Assembly: GCF_009707515.1 (NCBI RefSeq)
Contig: NZ_WLYI01000001.1
Span: 1-64,000 of the forward strand
Source: Pseudomonas karstica
GTDB taxonomy: Bacteria; Pseudomonadota; Gammaproteobacteria; Pseudomonadales; Pseudomonadaceae
DNA: 64,000 bases
Reading direction: 5' to 3'
Positions 7,047-15,172 of this stretch are shown piece after piece (the stretch's first letter is position 1; every line of letters begins with the position of its first letter). The notes beneath the pieces were generated by a model, which was not told the origin of the DNA, did no database searches, and saw nothing but the letters and a program-made list of their open reading frames with translations. A program made the translations under genes and the position numbers.

Positions 7047-10000
7047 CGGTATGTCCTTCGTCAAGTGATGCCAGTGTTAGTCCAGCTTTGGCCAATACAG
7101 CGAGCGATAGTTCTGTATCTAATCCTTGATCTTCAAGCAATTTAGTCAGCTCTAGAGCCTTCGTCTCTACTATCGCGCGGCTGCGTTCTGAGATAGCGAA
7201 CGAGCGGGAAAAGGTCTTTGTGTCTGCGCCTGCACCTATTACTATAGCAATAGCTTCATAATGGTTTTTACGGCCATTGACTGCCACGAATGCCTCGGCG
7301 TCTCGGAGGCGCCGCGCAAATTTACTCAGTTCCAGAACTGCCGCATCGATATGTCGATCTACCCAGTCATGTGGAGGCTTATCTGCAGCTAAACTAAGAA
7401 TGCCTTCTAAGGATGCTCTACTACCGTCATAGTTAGCTAATCGGGATGTGAACGCGTTAGCTCGCAGGTCTCCAGAAAGCCCTGTGACAGCTTTAGCACG
7501 CTCACGAAGAGATCGGAGGTCATCTCTACTAGAATCAAGTGCATCCAGCATTTTTGATTCTACGTCTGCAAGCATACTTTCGTAAGCGCCTGCAATCTCT
7601 TGGATAGGCCCACGAAGGGCACTTATATAGGACTTACCATCAGCCGTATTTAGAAGAGACGCAAGATCAACAAAAAGCACCTTATGTGGATCATTTGCCT
7701 TTAGCAACATGTCCCGAATACTTTTTGCTGTCTCATTTAAGCGATGAGTCCGCCGAGTCCATTCGGGCAGATTGAAAACCATTGCTACTAGGCCCCTAGC
7801 CGCCTCGAGTGGATCCGAAGCGCCCGAGCGTTCACCGACTTCAGTTAAAAGCTCTGATATACCACTCAATATCTGTGCTTTATCTGCATCAATCGCGACC
7901 CAGCGCAACGAGAAACGAGCTGGGTCTTGTAAACATTCATCGATATCAAAGTCGGTCAGGTGAGGTACGAAAAGCCCATCTTTATATACAGCGATATTTG
8001 CCTTATGGGCGAGCATGAAAGCCGTAAAAATTACCGGCTGTATTCCCCGCTTCATTCCATAAGGTGGGGCGCTCCAGAGCTTATAGATTTCTGGGGCTCC
8101 GATTCGTGCGTCAGAACTTGAGAAAAGAGAACGAGTCTCCAACCATAACTTGTCAAAGCCAGCTAGTAGCTGATCACCAGGTATAGCAAAACGCCAACTA
8201 TCGCCATCCTGCCGATGAAGCCCAGTAACACGGAGAAGCGTCTCATACAGTCCGCGTTCTGCAGGAAACCCCTCAAAACCCAGACATTCTAGCGGCTCGT
8301 TATTGATCATCGCATGAAGTAAATCTCGGCGAGCCTTTACGCTATTGCTAGAAACGCTATCGCGATTTACCAACTCACTCCATATCTGCGGAGAGGCGCT
8401 AAAAAGGCCTTCAGCTAGGCGAGACGCGATTGGCGATAGCTTTGAATCATGGCCTATCTGATTGGCCCCAGTATTCCAGGTCGTCAGTGAAACAGCAGTC
8501 TGGAGCTGGTCCTCAAGCGCTGCACGAGTTGCGGCTAACCGCGCATACACCTCGCGCCGAGCTACCGCGTCGCCGGCAAGCTCATGCCGCTCCTTAACCT
8601 GCTCGAGAGCCATAAGCTCCGAAGATAGGTCTACAATGCGCGCGTGGTTGTTGGGGATGCCGATTAAAATCGGCCATGGACGAAGCTTCGAAAAGGACTG
8701 GGCACGTGATTGTGCGTTTTTTATGCTCATGCCTTTGTCGGGGAGAGCTAATATAAATGCTCCGAATTCACCTTTGGTTGGTTCAAAATTCGCAGCGACC
8801 TTTTCGGCCTGCTCGATGCTGCACAGAGACAACTCCATCCAGCGCATAGAGCCTGTCTCATGGTAGTGCCTTTTGGCTACCACGGGATGCATTCCCATTA
8901 ACTGAGCGAGGTGTGCATAATCGATACCGGGAGAGGTACTCAGGGCTTGGGCCACAGCGGCATCTATATCGAAGTCACTGCCCTCAAAGACAGACCATGC
9001 TCCGGTGTAGCTCTTATAAATTACAACCTTCAGCTCTGAAAGCCTGCTTAATGCTATTTCGAGCTGTTCCATTGTCGTGTCGTGGAAAAGCGCTTTTAGC
9101 ACCGCAGCATCTGCAATGAGACCCGATCCATTCCGAAAAAGATCAATTATCGCTATATTTTTTATAAGTGATACTAGCAATGGATCACTTGTTTTAGCTT
9201 CTGCTCGCTCTACGGCTTCAACGGCTTGAGACCATCGATGCCCATCTGGTGAGGCGAGTATTGCAGGTTCGAGATTGGATCTTAGGTAATCCCAGTAATC
9301 ACTTGGGCGGTATGAGTTTGACTGACTGGCGACAGTCGAATTGAGATAGGCCCGAAATCCGTAAGGTTCTACCGAGGATAAAAAACCGAAGGTGCTTCGC
9401 TCGTTCTGACCGAATTGTCGTTTAGATATAGGGCCGAGTAATGCCGCCATTGCTGGATGTAATGGCCAGCATTTCGTTAATGCAGCGGCGAACTCTTTGC
9501 CCACAGCAGGTCGACGTGAGCTAATCGCATCCGCGACAATCTTAGATTCGTTAGATATCGAATTTGTATTCGGTCCCGCGTCAATTGCTCGACCTATAAG
9601 CTCGACCACTTCGTCACTGGCTGCCACAAAGGGAAGGTCGACATATCGCCCTTGGACCTTCGTCCAATCGTCACGGGTATCTATGCCCAGTCGATTCGAA
9701 TATTGAGCGAACGACTGATGTAGTATTCCTATTACGACGATTCGGCCCTCAGAGCGAGCGGCAGCTTCTGCTAATTCCTGAAAAAAATAGACATCATCTC
9801 CGGAGCCAATAGCAGAGGCTTCCAAGAATTTACCCATTTCGTCGATAATTATCAGCACGCCGTCTTTCGGACGGTCTTTAGCTTCCTTAAGCAGTTCCGC
9901 AATCAGAATTTGTGCGCTGCTCTTAACTGAGTCGCTGACTGCATGCCCTTGCGCTCGTTTGAGCGCACTTTGAAGCCCATCCACTGCGCTCCCACGCCTA

Positions 10001-10368
10001 CCCACTGTGGGCACTATTAGCCAGCCCTTACTAACCGGAAAGGCTTTATCAAAGTCTTTTTTGGCTTCAAGATGTAGGGCTTCGCGAGCCTTGGCCCTGA
10101 CTTTCTTCTCAGGTAATAGCACGCTAGCTAGTGCGACAGCTAATGAGCTTTTCCCACCGCCGAACGGACCAGTCCAGGTGAAACAGCGTTGATTCGTTCC
10201 CAACAGCTGTTTGCACATGTTATCGACAACCGTAGTTGCGGTCGTATTACAGATATAACCTGAGAGAGCATCGGCGCGCCCTATATCAGCATCAATACGA
10301 ATCGAGCGTTGGTATTGTGGTGAAATTTGGACAATGTCCGACAGAGTCTGTTGCTTCTTGTCAGTCAT
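7039..10368 (-). CDS. sspC: SspC, large P-loop ATPase of the phosphorothioation complex
   Basis: The protein has 1,109 residues, starting at ATG 10368 within the last codons of sspB (8-base overlap ATGACTGA). A GTG two codons upstream is an alternative. GPFGGGKSS at residues 67-75 is a clear Walker A and IIIDE at 173-177 a clear Walker B, in an AAA-like N-terminal domain. The remaining 900 residues contain long helical, charged stretches and no domain I can name. In the Ssp system this ATPase works with the DUF4007 protein and the PP-loop protein to insert sulfur into one DNA strand at 5'-CCA-3' motifs. BREX and DISARM ATPases are alternatives for a protein of this size, but neither a BREX methylase or phosphatase nor a DISARM helicase pair is present. 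Confidence 0.85.
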   Translation of the reverse strand: MTDKKQQTLSDIVQISPQYQRSIRIDADIGRADALSGYICNTTATTVVDNMCKQLLGTNQRCFTWTGPFGGGKSSLAVALASVLLPEKKVRAKAREALHLEAKKDFDKAFPVSKGWLIVPTVGRRGSAVDGLQSALKRAQGHAVSDSVKSSAQILIAELLKEAKDRPKDGVLIIIDEMGKFLEASAIGSGDDVYFFQELAEAAARSEGRIVVIGILHQSFAQYSNRLGIDTRDDWTKVQGRYVDLPFVAASDEVVELIGRAIDAGPNTNSISNESKIVADAISSRRPAVGKEFAAALTKCWPLHPAMAALLGPISKRQFGQNERSTFGFLSSVEPYGFRAYLNSTVASQSNSYRPSDYWDYLRSNLEPAILASPDGHRWSQAVEAVERAEAKTSDPLLVSLIKNIAIIDLFRNGSGLIADAAVLKALFHDTTMEQLEIALSRLSELKVVIYKSYTGAWSVFEGSDFDIDAAVAQALSTSPGIDYAHLAQLMGMHPVVAKRHYHETGSMRWMELSLCSIEQAEKVAANFEPTKGEFGAFILALPDKGMSIKNAQSRAQSFSKLRPWPILIGIPNNHARIVDLSSELMALEQVKERHELAGDAVARREVYARLAATRAALEDQLQTAVSLTTWNTGANQIGHDSKLSPIASRLAEGLFSASPQIWSELVNRDSVSSNSVKARRDLLHAMINNEPLECLGFEGFPAERGLYETLLRVTGLHRQDGDSWRFAIPGDQLLAGFDKLWLETRSLFSSSDARIGAPEIYKLWSAPPYGMKRGIQPVIFTAFMLAHKANIAVYKDGLFVPHLTDFDIDECLQDPARFSLRWVAIDADKAQILSGISELLTEVGERSGASDPLEAARGLVAMVFNLPEWTRRTHRLNETAKSIRDMLLKANDPHKVLFVDLASLLNTADGKSYISALRGPIQEIAGAYESMLADVESKMLDALDSSRDDLRSLRERAKAVTGLSGDLRANAFTSRLANYDGSRASLEGILSLAADKPPHDWVDRHIDAAVLELSKFARRLRDAEAFVAVNGRKNHYEAIAIVIGAGADTKTFSRSFAISERSRAIVETKALELTKLLEDQGLDTELSLAVLAKAGLTLASLDEGHTDD

Positions 10369-11293
10369 AGGCACGCCTGATCATATTTCTAATATCTTCT
10401 TTAGTAAGATTATTTCGATGAACCTGTCTCAAACCGGCAGAGTCTGTCCATGCGAGTTTTTGACCCGTGAGGTCAGAAAGCGCAATCAGCCTTCGAGCAA
10501 TTGACTCCTCATCGAGTTTAAAGACTCGTCCAGGAGAGCCTTCCGCATATGCAATGGTTTCAAAAGCTAACGAGCTCTGCCCGGCAGCTGCACGATTCCA
10601 GAAGTCAACAAGCGCATAGGCAAAAACGCCATCATGGAGTGAACCTTTAGGTCCGCGTCGAAATGCAAATTGTCCTTTGTGAACTTCTTGCAGTAGCCCG
10701 AGCTCACCTAGAAGGGGCTCAGCTAAATCCTCAGGTGATCCTCCCGACGCACGTGGAGCGTAGCTACGAAGACATGTCTCCAAGTCACGTGAAATAGTTG
10801 AATTGGAGAGACGATGTTTTGGGTCAAGATCACGAGCAAAGTTCGCCAATGGCTCTTCGAGACCTAGTCGAGTGAACGTAGGTGCGGTGACATGGTTGAA
10901 CAGCCAATACCACGTGGTCGACCGAAAACACTTTCCTGCTAGTTGCCAGTGAGCAAGCCAAGCTGTCGAAGGATTCTCTGCATAGGGATCAAGCCCTTCA
11001 TTTTTGAAGATCTCCGTTGCCATCCCCCCTACGCGGAAGCCGTCATCAACCTCATAAATCAAGCCGCACGCCAATGCCCAATGCCGGATCGATGAGACCA
11101 TATTCTTACCAACGCCGAAGACTGCAACGGCGTTCTCCTCCGTAAAAGTCGATTTTTGCATTAAGCCGCCGCCATCAGAGCGGTCGAAAGCCTTTTTGAG
11201 CCACATTTGACGTAGAGGGAACGTCTCATGACCGGAAAAATGAGCGAGATTTGTTCGGCGGGGTGATTTGGTCGGTTTCATGACTGCGATCAT
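10361..11293 (-). CDS. sspB: SspB, DUF4007 DNA-nicking subunit of the phosphorothioation system
   Basis: The protein has 310 residues. The N terminus has FSGHETFPLR (residues 19-28), the recognisable start of DUF4007 proteins. SspB of this family nicks DNA so that sulfur can be added at the site. The first ATG (11293) lies 5 bases from a large inverted repeat and has only a weak ribosome binding site; ATG 11281 is an alternative. It is the first gene of a three-gene operon with 8-base overlaps to sspC and from sspC to sspD, so expression of all three probably depends on initiation here. No sspA gene precedes it, unlike complete sspABCD operons. Confidence 0.88.
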   Translation of the reverse strand: MIAVMKPTKSPRRTNLAHFSGHETFPLRQMWLKKAFDRSDGGGLMQKSTFTEENAVAVFGVGKNMVSSIRHWALACGLIYEVDDGFRVGGMATEIFKNEGLDPYAENPSTAWLAHWQLAGKCFRSTTWYWLFNHVTAPTFTRLGLEEPLANFARDLDPKHRLSNSTISRDLETCLRSYAPRASGGSPEDLAEPLLGELGLLQEVHKGQFAFRRGPKGSLHDGVFAYALVDFWNRAAAGQSSLAFETIAYAEGSPGRVFKLDEESIARRLIALSDLTGQKLAWTDSAGLRQVHRNNLTKEDIRNMIRRAYD

Positions 11294-11297
11294 ACAC

Positions 11298-11324
11298 TCG
11301 AACTGGTGAGTCGCACCAGTTCGA
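11298..11324 (-). promoter_or_regulatory. 11-bp perfect inverted repeat directly upstream of sspB
   Basis: TCGAACTGGTG (11298-11308) and CACCAGTTCGA (11314-11324) are exact reverse complements separated by 5 bases. The repeat ends 4 bases before ATG 11293 and covers the place where a ribosome binding site should be. It could be an operator for a dimeric repressor or an RNA hairpin that restricts translation. No U-tract follows, so it is not a typical terminator. Confidence 0.6.
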
Positions 11325-11802
11325 ATAACCGAAAATGCTGGATATAAAAACAGGTAGATGAGGGGGTGTGGTGGCGAAATGCGGTACGCGAGTCGTCCCG
11401 GTGAAGGAGTCGCGCTCCAGTGGTCACCTAGCCCATCCTTCGCGAGGAAGACGCCACAAGAGAGAGCGTATTATTTAGGAAGACGTTTTTGCTATCTATT
11501 ATGGTAGCGGCGAGCACATCTCCCCACTTTGCGTTGCAGGCCAGGAGCTAAAGCAATGGCGCAAATTTATCGCCGCCACCCTAACACTTACCGTTTTTTC
11601 GCTATTTTTGAGCATTCCACAGGGGGAAGCTACCGTTCTTACTCGATTGTGTCAGGCAGATCTTGCAGATCGAAAAGGGCTGCGTATAGATCACATTGAG
11701 ATGTCAATACTCAGCCAATTTTACCGTTAATCATGTGTTTAGTTATTAGTCCTGCAAATGCCACCTCATATAATAATCACAAGAACTAGAGCTTATAAAA
11801 TA
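11325..11802. other. Gene-poor stretch upstream of the ssp operon
   Basis: About 480 bases that should contain the sspBCD promoter (minus strand). No strong sigma-70 hexamer pair stands out. The only coding candidate is a 47-codon plus-strand frame at 11556-11699. The composition is less A+T-rich than the flanks between 11340 and 11460. Confidence 0.4.
11556..11699 (+). CDS. Possible small basic protein, 47 aa
   Basis: ATG 11556 follows AGGAG with an 8-base spacer. The 47-residue product is rich in Arg, Tyr and Ser and strongly basic. I recognise no homologue. It lies alone in the gap between the ssp operon and two unknown genes, opposite in strand to both. The good ribosome binding site is the only positive evidence. 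Confidence 0.25.
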   Translation: MAQIYRRHPNTYRFFAIFEHSTGGSYRSYSIVSGRSCRSKRAAYRSH

Positions 11803-12123
11803 TTATATGCCATCTTCACTGGACTTATAATGCAAACCTATCTGTCGCTCTAATTTAGAACTCTCAGATCGAAAAATGGCTATTGTTTTTTCATATGTTG
11901 ATACATCTGAACCAGGTAGCGCAATTTCTAGATCAATTGATAATTGAAGTAAATCATTCCACTCTGAAATCAATGAGTCGTTTGGAGATGGGCGCTTGCG
12001 TTCCGCGCTAACCAAAAGCGCCAATAGTGACATTAGCTGATCTTGAGCGTCCTCAGCGCACTCTATCAATGCCAAGCACTCTTCGTGGTCCAAACCTTTA
12101 ACCTCTGCTCCTGGTAACAACAT
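11803..12123 (-). CDS. Hypothetical acidic protein, 106 aa
   Basis: I do not recognise this protein. It is acidic and predicted mostly helical from its Leu/Glu pattern (for example LIECAEDAQDQ near residues 19-29), with no signal peptide or membrane segment. It lies 26 bases downstream of the 113-residue gene on the same strand, so the two are probably co-transcribed. Two small adjacent genes opposite a regulator could be a toxin-antitoxin pair or small accessory defence proteins, but no family motif supports either reading. Confidence 0.55.
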   Translation of the reverse strand: MLLPGAEVKGLDHEECLALIECAEDAQDQLMSLLALLVSAERKRPSPNDSLISEWNDLLQLSIDLEIALPGSDVSTYEKTIAIFRSESSKLERQIGLHYKSSEDGI

Positions 12124-12149
12124 AATGCCGCCCTATACGAAGTTTGAAA

Positions 12150-12491
12150 TTACTTATCAGCGCTCCGACATGCCCATATATACGGATCAATCAACGCCGG
12201 ACACCCCCAATCACGAATCCAATACTGAAATTCTTCGACTGTATGAATTACTAGGCACCGGATCCCCCTCGCGTGGTAAAACTCAATAAACTCTAATCCG
12301 TCGACTGGCCTAGGCACTCTATTCTCACCGGTACCCCCCCATGATGCCCCCATACTGTAAAAGGAAATCTCATCGTTAGTACATTCGGTTAGCAAGAAAT
12401 ACTTCTTACCTAACGCCGGTGTTCTGTTAGCGCATTGAGCCCTCAACAGTTCTGCGACAACGTTTCCAGTATTGTCGAGTATTTTTTTCAT
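12150..12491 (-). CDS. Hypothetical protein, 113 aa
   Basis: I do not recognise this protein. ATG 12491 has GGGGCGGAAG just upstream. It is rich in aromatic residues, with Gly-Ala-Ser-Trp-Gly-Gly in the middle and several Trp and Tyr in the last 30 residues, compatible with a compact globular domain. No membrane segment is visible. It is the first gene of a probable two-gene unit with the 106-residue gene. It is divergent from the XRE-type regulator across a 160-base gap containing a palindrome at 12590-12599. Confidence 0.55.
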   Translation of the reverse strand: MKKILDNTGNVVAELLRAQCANRTPALGKKYFLLTECTNDEISFYSMGASWGGTGENRVPRPVDGLEFIEFYHARGIRCLVIHTVEEFQYWIRDWGCPALIDPYIWACRSADK

Positions 12492-12589
12492 CTTCCGCCC
12501 CTGCGAGGTTTGTCAGATAAGCAATAAGGGTCCCCGCTGATGCGTGAAGCGGCTACACGCAGGGCGTTTCATGCGCCAAGACAAATATA

Positions 12590-12599
12590 CTCTATAGAG
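12590..12599. promoter_or_regulatory. Palindrome CTCTATAGAG, possible XRE operator
   Basis: A perfect 10-bp palindrome lies in the divergent gap between the 113-residue gene and the XRE regulator. It overlaps TATACT (12586-12591), which would serve as a -10 element for the regulator gene; no good -35 is visible. Small XRE proteins commonly repress their own promoter from such sites. Confidence 0.35.
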
Positions 12600-12654
12600 C
12601 ATAGTGTTTTCCAACCGTAGAAGGCTTCATTTTCCCTTTTTATCGGAGTGGAAA

Positions 12655-12921
12655 ATGACATCGAATGAAGCAATTGGCCTTGCGATCAGGCAAACCCGGA
12701 CTCAAAGGAATTTTTCTCAAGAAGAGATCGGCGCGAGCCAAAGCTTTGTAAGCGATGTTGAGCGCGGGAAAAAGTCGGTAACCATGAATAGACTTGATCT
12801 ATTTGCTAGTTGTTTGGGCGTTCAGCCAGCGACTCTTATTATCAGGGCCGCATTGCTTTCAACGCCTAATTTGAATTTAGATGATCTACTCGAAAAAATT
12901 AAGTCTGAAATCGACAACTAA
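12655..12921 (+). CDS. Small XRE-family DNA-binding regulator
   Basis: The product is 88 residues. I choose ATG 12655, which has CGGAG 6 bases upstream, over an upstream start at 12604. The N-terminal 65 residues form a helix-turn-helix of the Cro/CI type: the ARG-rich first helix, the recognition segment with SQSFVSDVERGKK and the following LDLFASCLGV. The C terminus is short and acidic with no second domain. It is divergent from the two unknown genes on the left and convergent with the recombinase operon on the right, which ends 12 bases away. It may control either group or the island's mobility. Controller proteins of restriction systems have the same size and fold. Confidence 0.75.
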   Translation: MTSNEAIGLAIRQTRTQRNFSQEEIGASQSFVSDVERGKKSVTMNRLDLFASCLGVQPATLIIRAALLSTPNLNLDDLLEKIKSEIDN

Positions 12922-12933
12922 ATTTTTATAAAA

Positions 12934-13338
12934 TCACTTTACGCGCTTTAGCGGGACGATTTCCAGTTTTGCTATTTTACTTTCCAAATAGGAAATTTTC
13001 GCCGCGCTAGTTTTTTGGAGTTGGTCAATAAGTTCCTCCTGCTCGGCAATTTCGACCATCTGGTTAGAGCAAATATTAGAAAGGTACGCTATTAGCTCTT
13101 TACTCTTAGCTAGTCGCCGCTTCATTAAGTCTATTTTTACTGAGGCTTCAGTCCGCTTCGCTGTTGTAAACGGGGTATTTTGTGACTGCAGCATATCTAA
13201 AATATCAGGATAGTACTTATATATAGTAGACCTGCTGATACCAGCCGCTTTTGCGAGAGCGGAGACAGTTACTGGAATATTGCTTGTTGCTTTCAGCGAT
13301 GAAAGTAAATTAATTAGATTTCGTCGAGTATTACTCAT
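12934..13338 (-). CDS. ginD: GinD-like small helix-turn-helix protein
   Basis: The protein has 134 residues. An N-terminal helix-turn-helix (about residues 20-45, with ALAKAAGISRSTIYKYYP) resembles TetR-type binding helices. A long coiled-coil-like helix follows from about 75 to 125. It is the last gene of the recombinase operon, starting inside the ginC stop (ATGAGTAA, 8-base overlap). The same position and size are found in GInt islands (GinD) and in Tn554 (TnpC, about 125 residues), where the small protein assists the recombinases. It probably binds the island ends and orients or bridges the recombinase complex. Confidence 0.75.
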   Translation of the reverse strand: MSNTRRNLINLLSSLKATSNIPVTVSALAKAAGISRSTIYKYYPDILDMLQSQNTPFTTAKRTEASVKIDLMKRRLAKSKELIAYLSNICSNQMVEIAEQEELIDQLQKTSAAKISYLESKIAKLEIVPLKRVK

Positions 13339-15172
13339 GGCTTTGCACCTTGATTTTTGATATTACCGCTTTTGCTGAGGCTAATCTTTCTAGTACGACT
13401 AACCTTGTCTGATCGGGAAGTTTGCTTTGCTTCATGATTTTTTTGCAATCCGACTCGAACTCAGTCCACCATTGTAGGTGCCGTGGTGTAGACAAAAAAT
13501 TTGTACATTTTGCACAAACCTCTGGACTTCTTTTTGCGATGTTTGGTTTTGATCTAGATCCGTCACAGGCGCTGGTTTCTTGCAGGTATAAACATACTCC
13601 CCATTGGCACGGGAGCATTACAGTACCGCTTGAGATCAGAAGTTTGATATCACGCGTTTGTCGCAGCTCTCCCAAGAATTTCTGAATCCTAGTATTTTCG
13701 TGCGTAGCATAAAAATCGCCCGTGGAGGTTTCCAGCAATGTTGAGCCTAACTTAGCCATTTCATCGCCAAGCTCTTCTGATAACATTCTTCTGAATTCTG
13801 AGTCTGGCCGTGCATAACTTATATCGACGCTATCTGCCGACAAATGGGAATACTGCTGGGCTAACTCACCAAGTGCTGAACGGTCCCTCTTCGCAACAAA
13901 TCGGGCAAGGTGCTTACGGCCCATATGAGAATGAAGTCGGCCCCTCCAGCCAGTATTCGTTTCTAAACCTATCAAGCTCGCAAAATTGTTAATTCTGACG
14001 TTTATTTGGGCAGAGCCTACAACGTTAAAGCTTCTTTTTGGGAAAAAAGGCCAAAGTGCATTTCCAAATGGGGTTAACCAAAGGTTATCTAGCCCACTTC
14101 TCTGTCGCGCTGGCTTAGATAGTCTCAATAATATATTGAAAGCCTCTACTGCTGCAGGTGAAAGTACCCATGGAGCGTTACTATGGCCGGTACCATCGCT
14201 TTGTTTTTTTTCTGCGTTATATCTGATTTTGGAACGAGGCGCATGATAATAGCAATATTTAACTCCATTATCGTGAAGTCTTGATACAACACTACGTGAG
14301 CCTGCTCGTCTGATTTCGCTCACTCGCTGCCCGCAGGTAAAGGTGATGACGATAAAGCATGCAGTGGAAAGATGTCTAATTAGCTTGCCGAGTGATAGAG
14401 CATCGGCAGCCCATTGCTCACAACCTCTAATATCCTTGAAGACATCTGAGAAGTCTTTTTGACGAAATTTAGTTGCTATATGCGCTGACATTCTGCGGGC
14501 AGTATTTATTCCCATTTCTACGCCATTGTCTACGGCTGAAATATAACTCTCATAGAAGTCCAGTATCCGCCCGGAATGTAATGTCATAAAATTCATTGAC
14601 TCTCTAAGTAGAAATATACACACTGGTTCTGGAGGCGCCTCCCAGTATCCTGGCTCTCGTAGTGAATTAGAGATTTGCATAATTTCTTTTCTAGATATCG
14701 GGCGACCTATGAAACATTCCTTTATAAAAATCCTTAAACGAAAAAATTGGTTTATAGTAGCCCCCCACCACTCTAGCGTATCCTTAGTAACTCCCTTTCC
14801 TTTTGTCGCCTCAGAACTAATTATCTTTACAATTGAAGTTGACGTTATCAGCCCTATCCTTTCATATCCTGCCGCATGAATTCTAAAAAAAAGCCTACGT
14901 AAATATAGTACTTTTGGTTTGATTGTACCTGGTGCGTAGCTCCCAATTACTCCTAATAACATTCCAGCCGCGAATTTTTTCAGGAGATCAGTGTAGTAAG
15001 GACTAAGCTCGACATTTTTCTTGTCGCTCTTCCACCTTATTACAATTGATTTGTCCGCTGAACCAGAGCTACTTTCTCCTAAGATCCATATGTCATCTGC
15101 ATATGCAATACCAAGCGAACTCAGCAGGTCGACCTGAGAAACTGATTTTTGATGCGTGTTAGAATTTTTCAT
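13331..15172 (-). CDS. ginC: GinC-like large tyrosine recombinase
   Basis: The protein has 613 residues, long for an integrase. The catalytic set is present: Arg283 in GQRVSEI, His416-x2-Arg419 (HMGR), His443 and Tyr453 (SYARPD). The C-terminal 100 residues carry a cysteine-rich, zinc-finger-like part with CQWGVC and, further on, CAKC, as in Tn554 TnpB-like recombinases. The start ATG overlaps the ginB stop as ATGA. The N-terminal 250 residues would be the core-binding region. It is the third of three different recombinases in one operon. Confidence 0.8.
   Translation of the reverse strand: MKNSNTHQKSVSQVDLLSSLGIAYADDIWILGESSSGSADKSIVIRWKSDKKNVELSPYYTDLLKKFAAGMLLGVIGSYAPGTIKPKVLYLRRLFFRIHAAGYERIGLITSTSIVKIISSEATKGKGVTKDTLEWWGATINQFFRLRIFIKECFIGRPISRKEIMQISNSLREPGYWEAPPEPVCIFLLRESMNFMTLHSGRILDFYESYISAVDNGVEMGINTARRMSAHIATKFRQKDFSDVFKDIRGCEQWAADALSLGKLIRHLSTACFIVITFTCGQRVSEIRRAGSRSVVSRLHDNGVKYCYYHAPRSKIRYNAEKKQSDGTGHSNAPWVLSPAAVEAFNILLRLSKPARQRSGLDNLWLTPFGNALWPFFPKRSFNVVGSAQINVRINNFASLIGLETNTGWRGRLHSHMGRKHLARFVAKRDRSALGELAQQYSHLSADSVDISYARPDSEFRRMLSEELGDEMAKLGSTLLETSTGDFYATHENTRIQKFLGELRQTRDIKLLISSGTVMLPCQWGVCLYLQETSACDGSRSKPNIAKRSPEVCAKCTNFLSTPRHLQWWTEFESDCKKIMKQSKLPDQTRLVVLERLASAKAVISKIKVQSHE

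Noticed and set aside
6204-11293. Dnd phosphorothioation or BREX system
   Set aside because: There is no DndB, DndD or DndE and no BREX methylase or phosphatase; DUF4007 next to ATPase and PP-loop protein fits Ssp instead.
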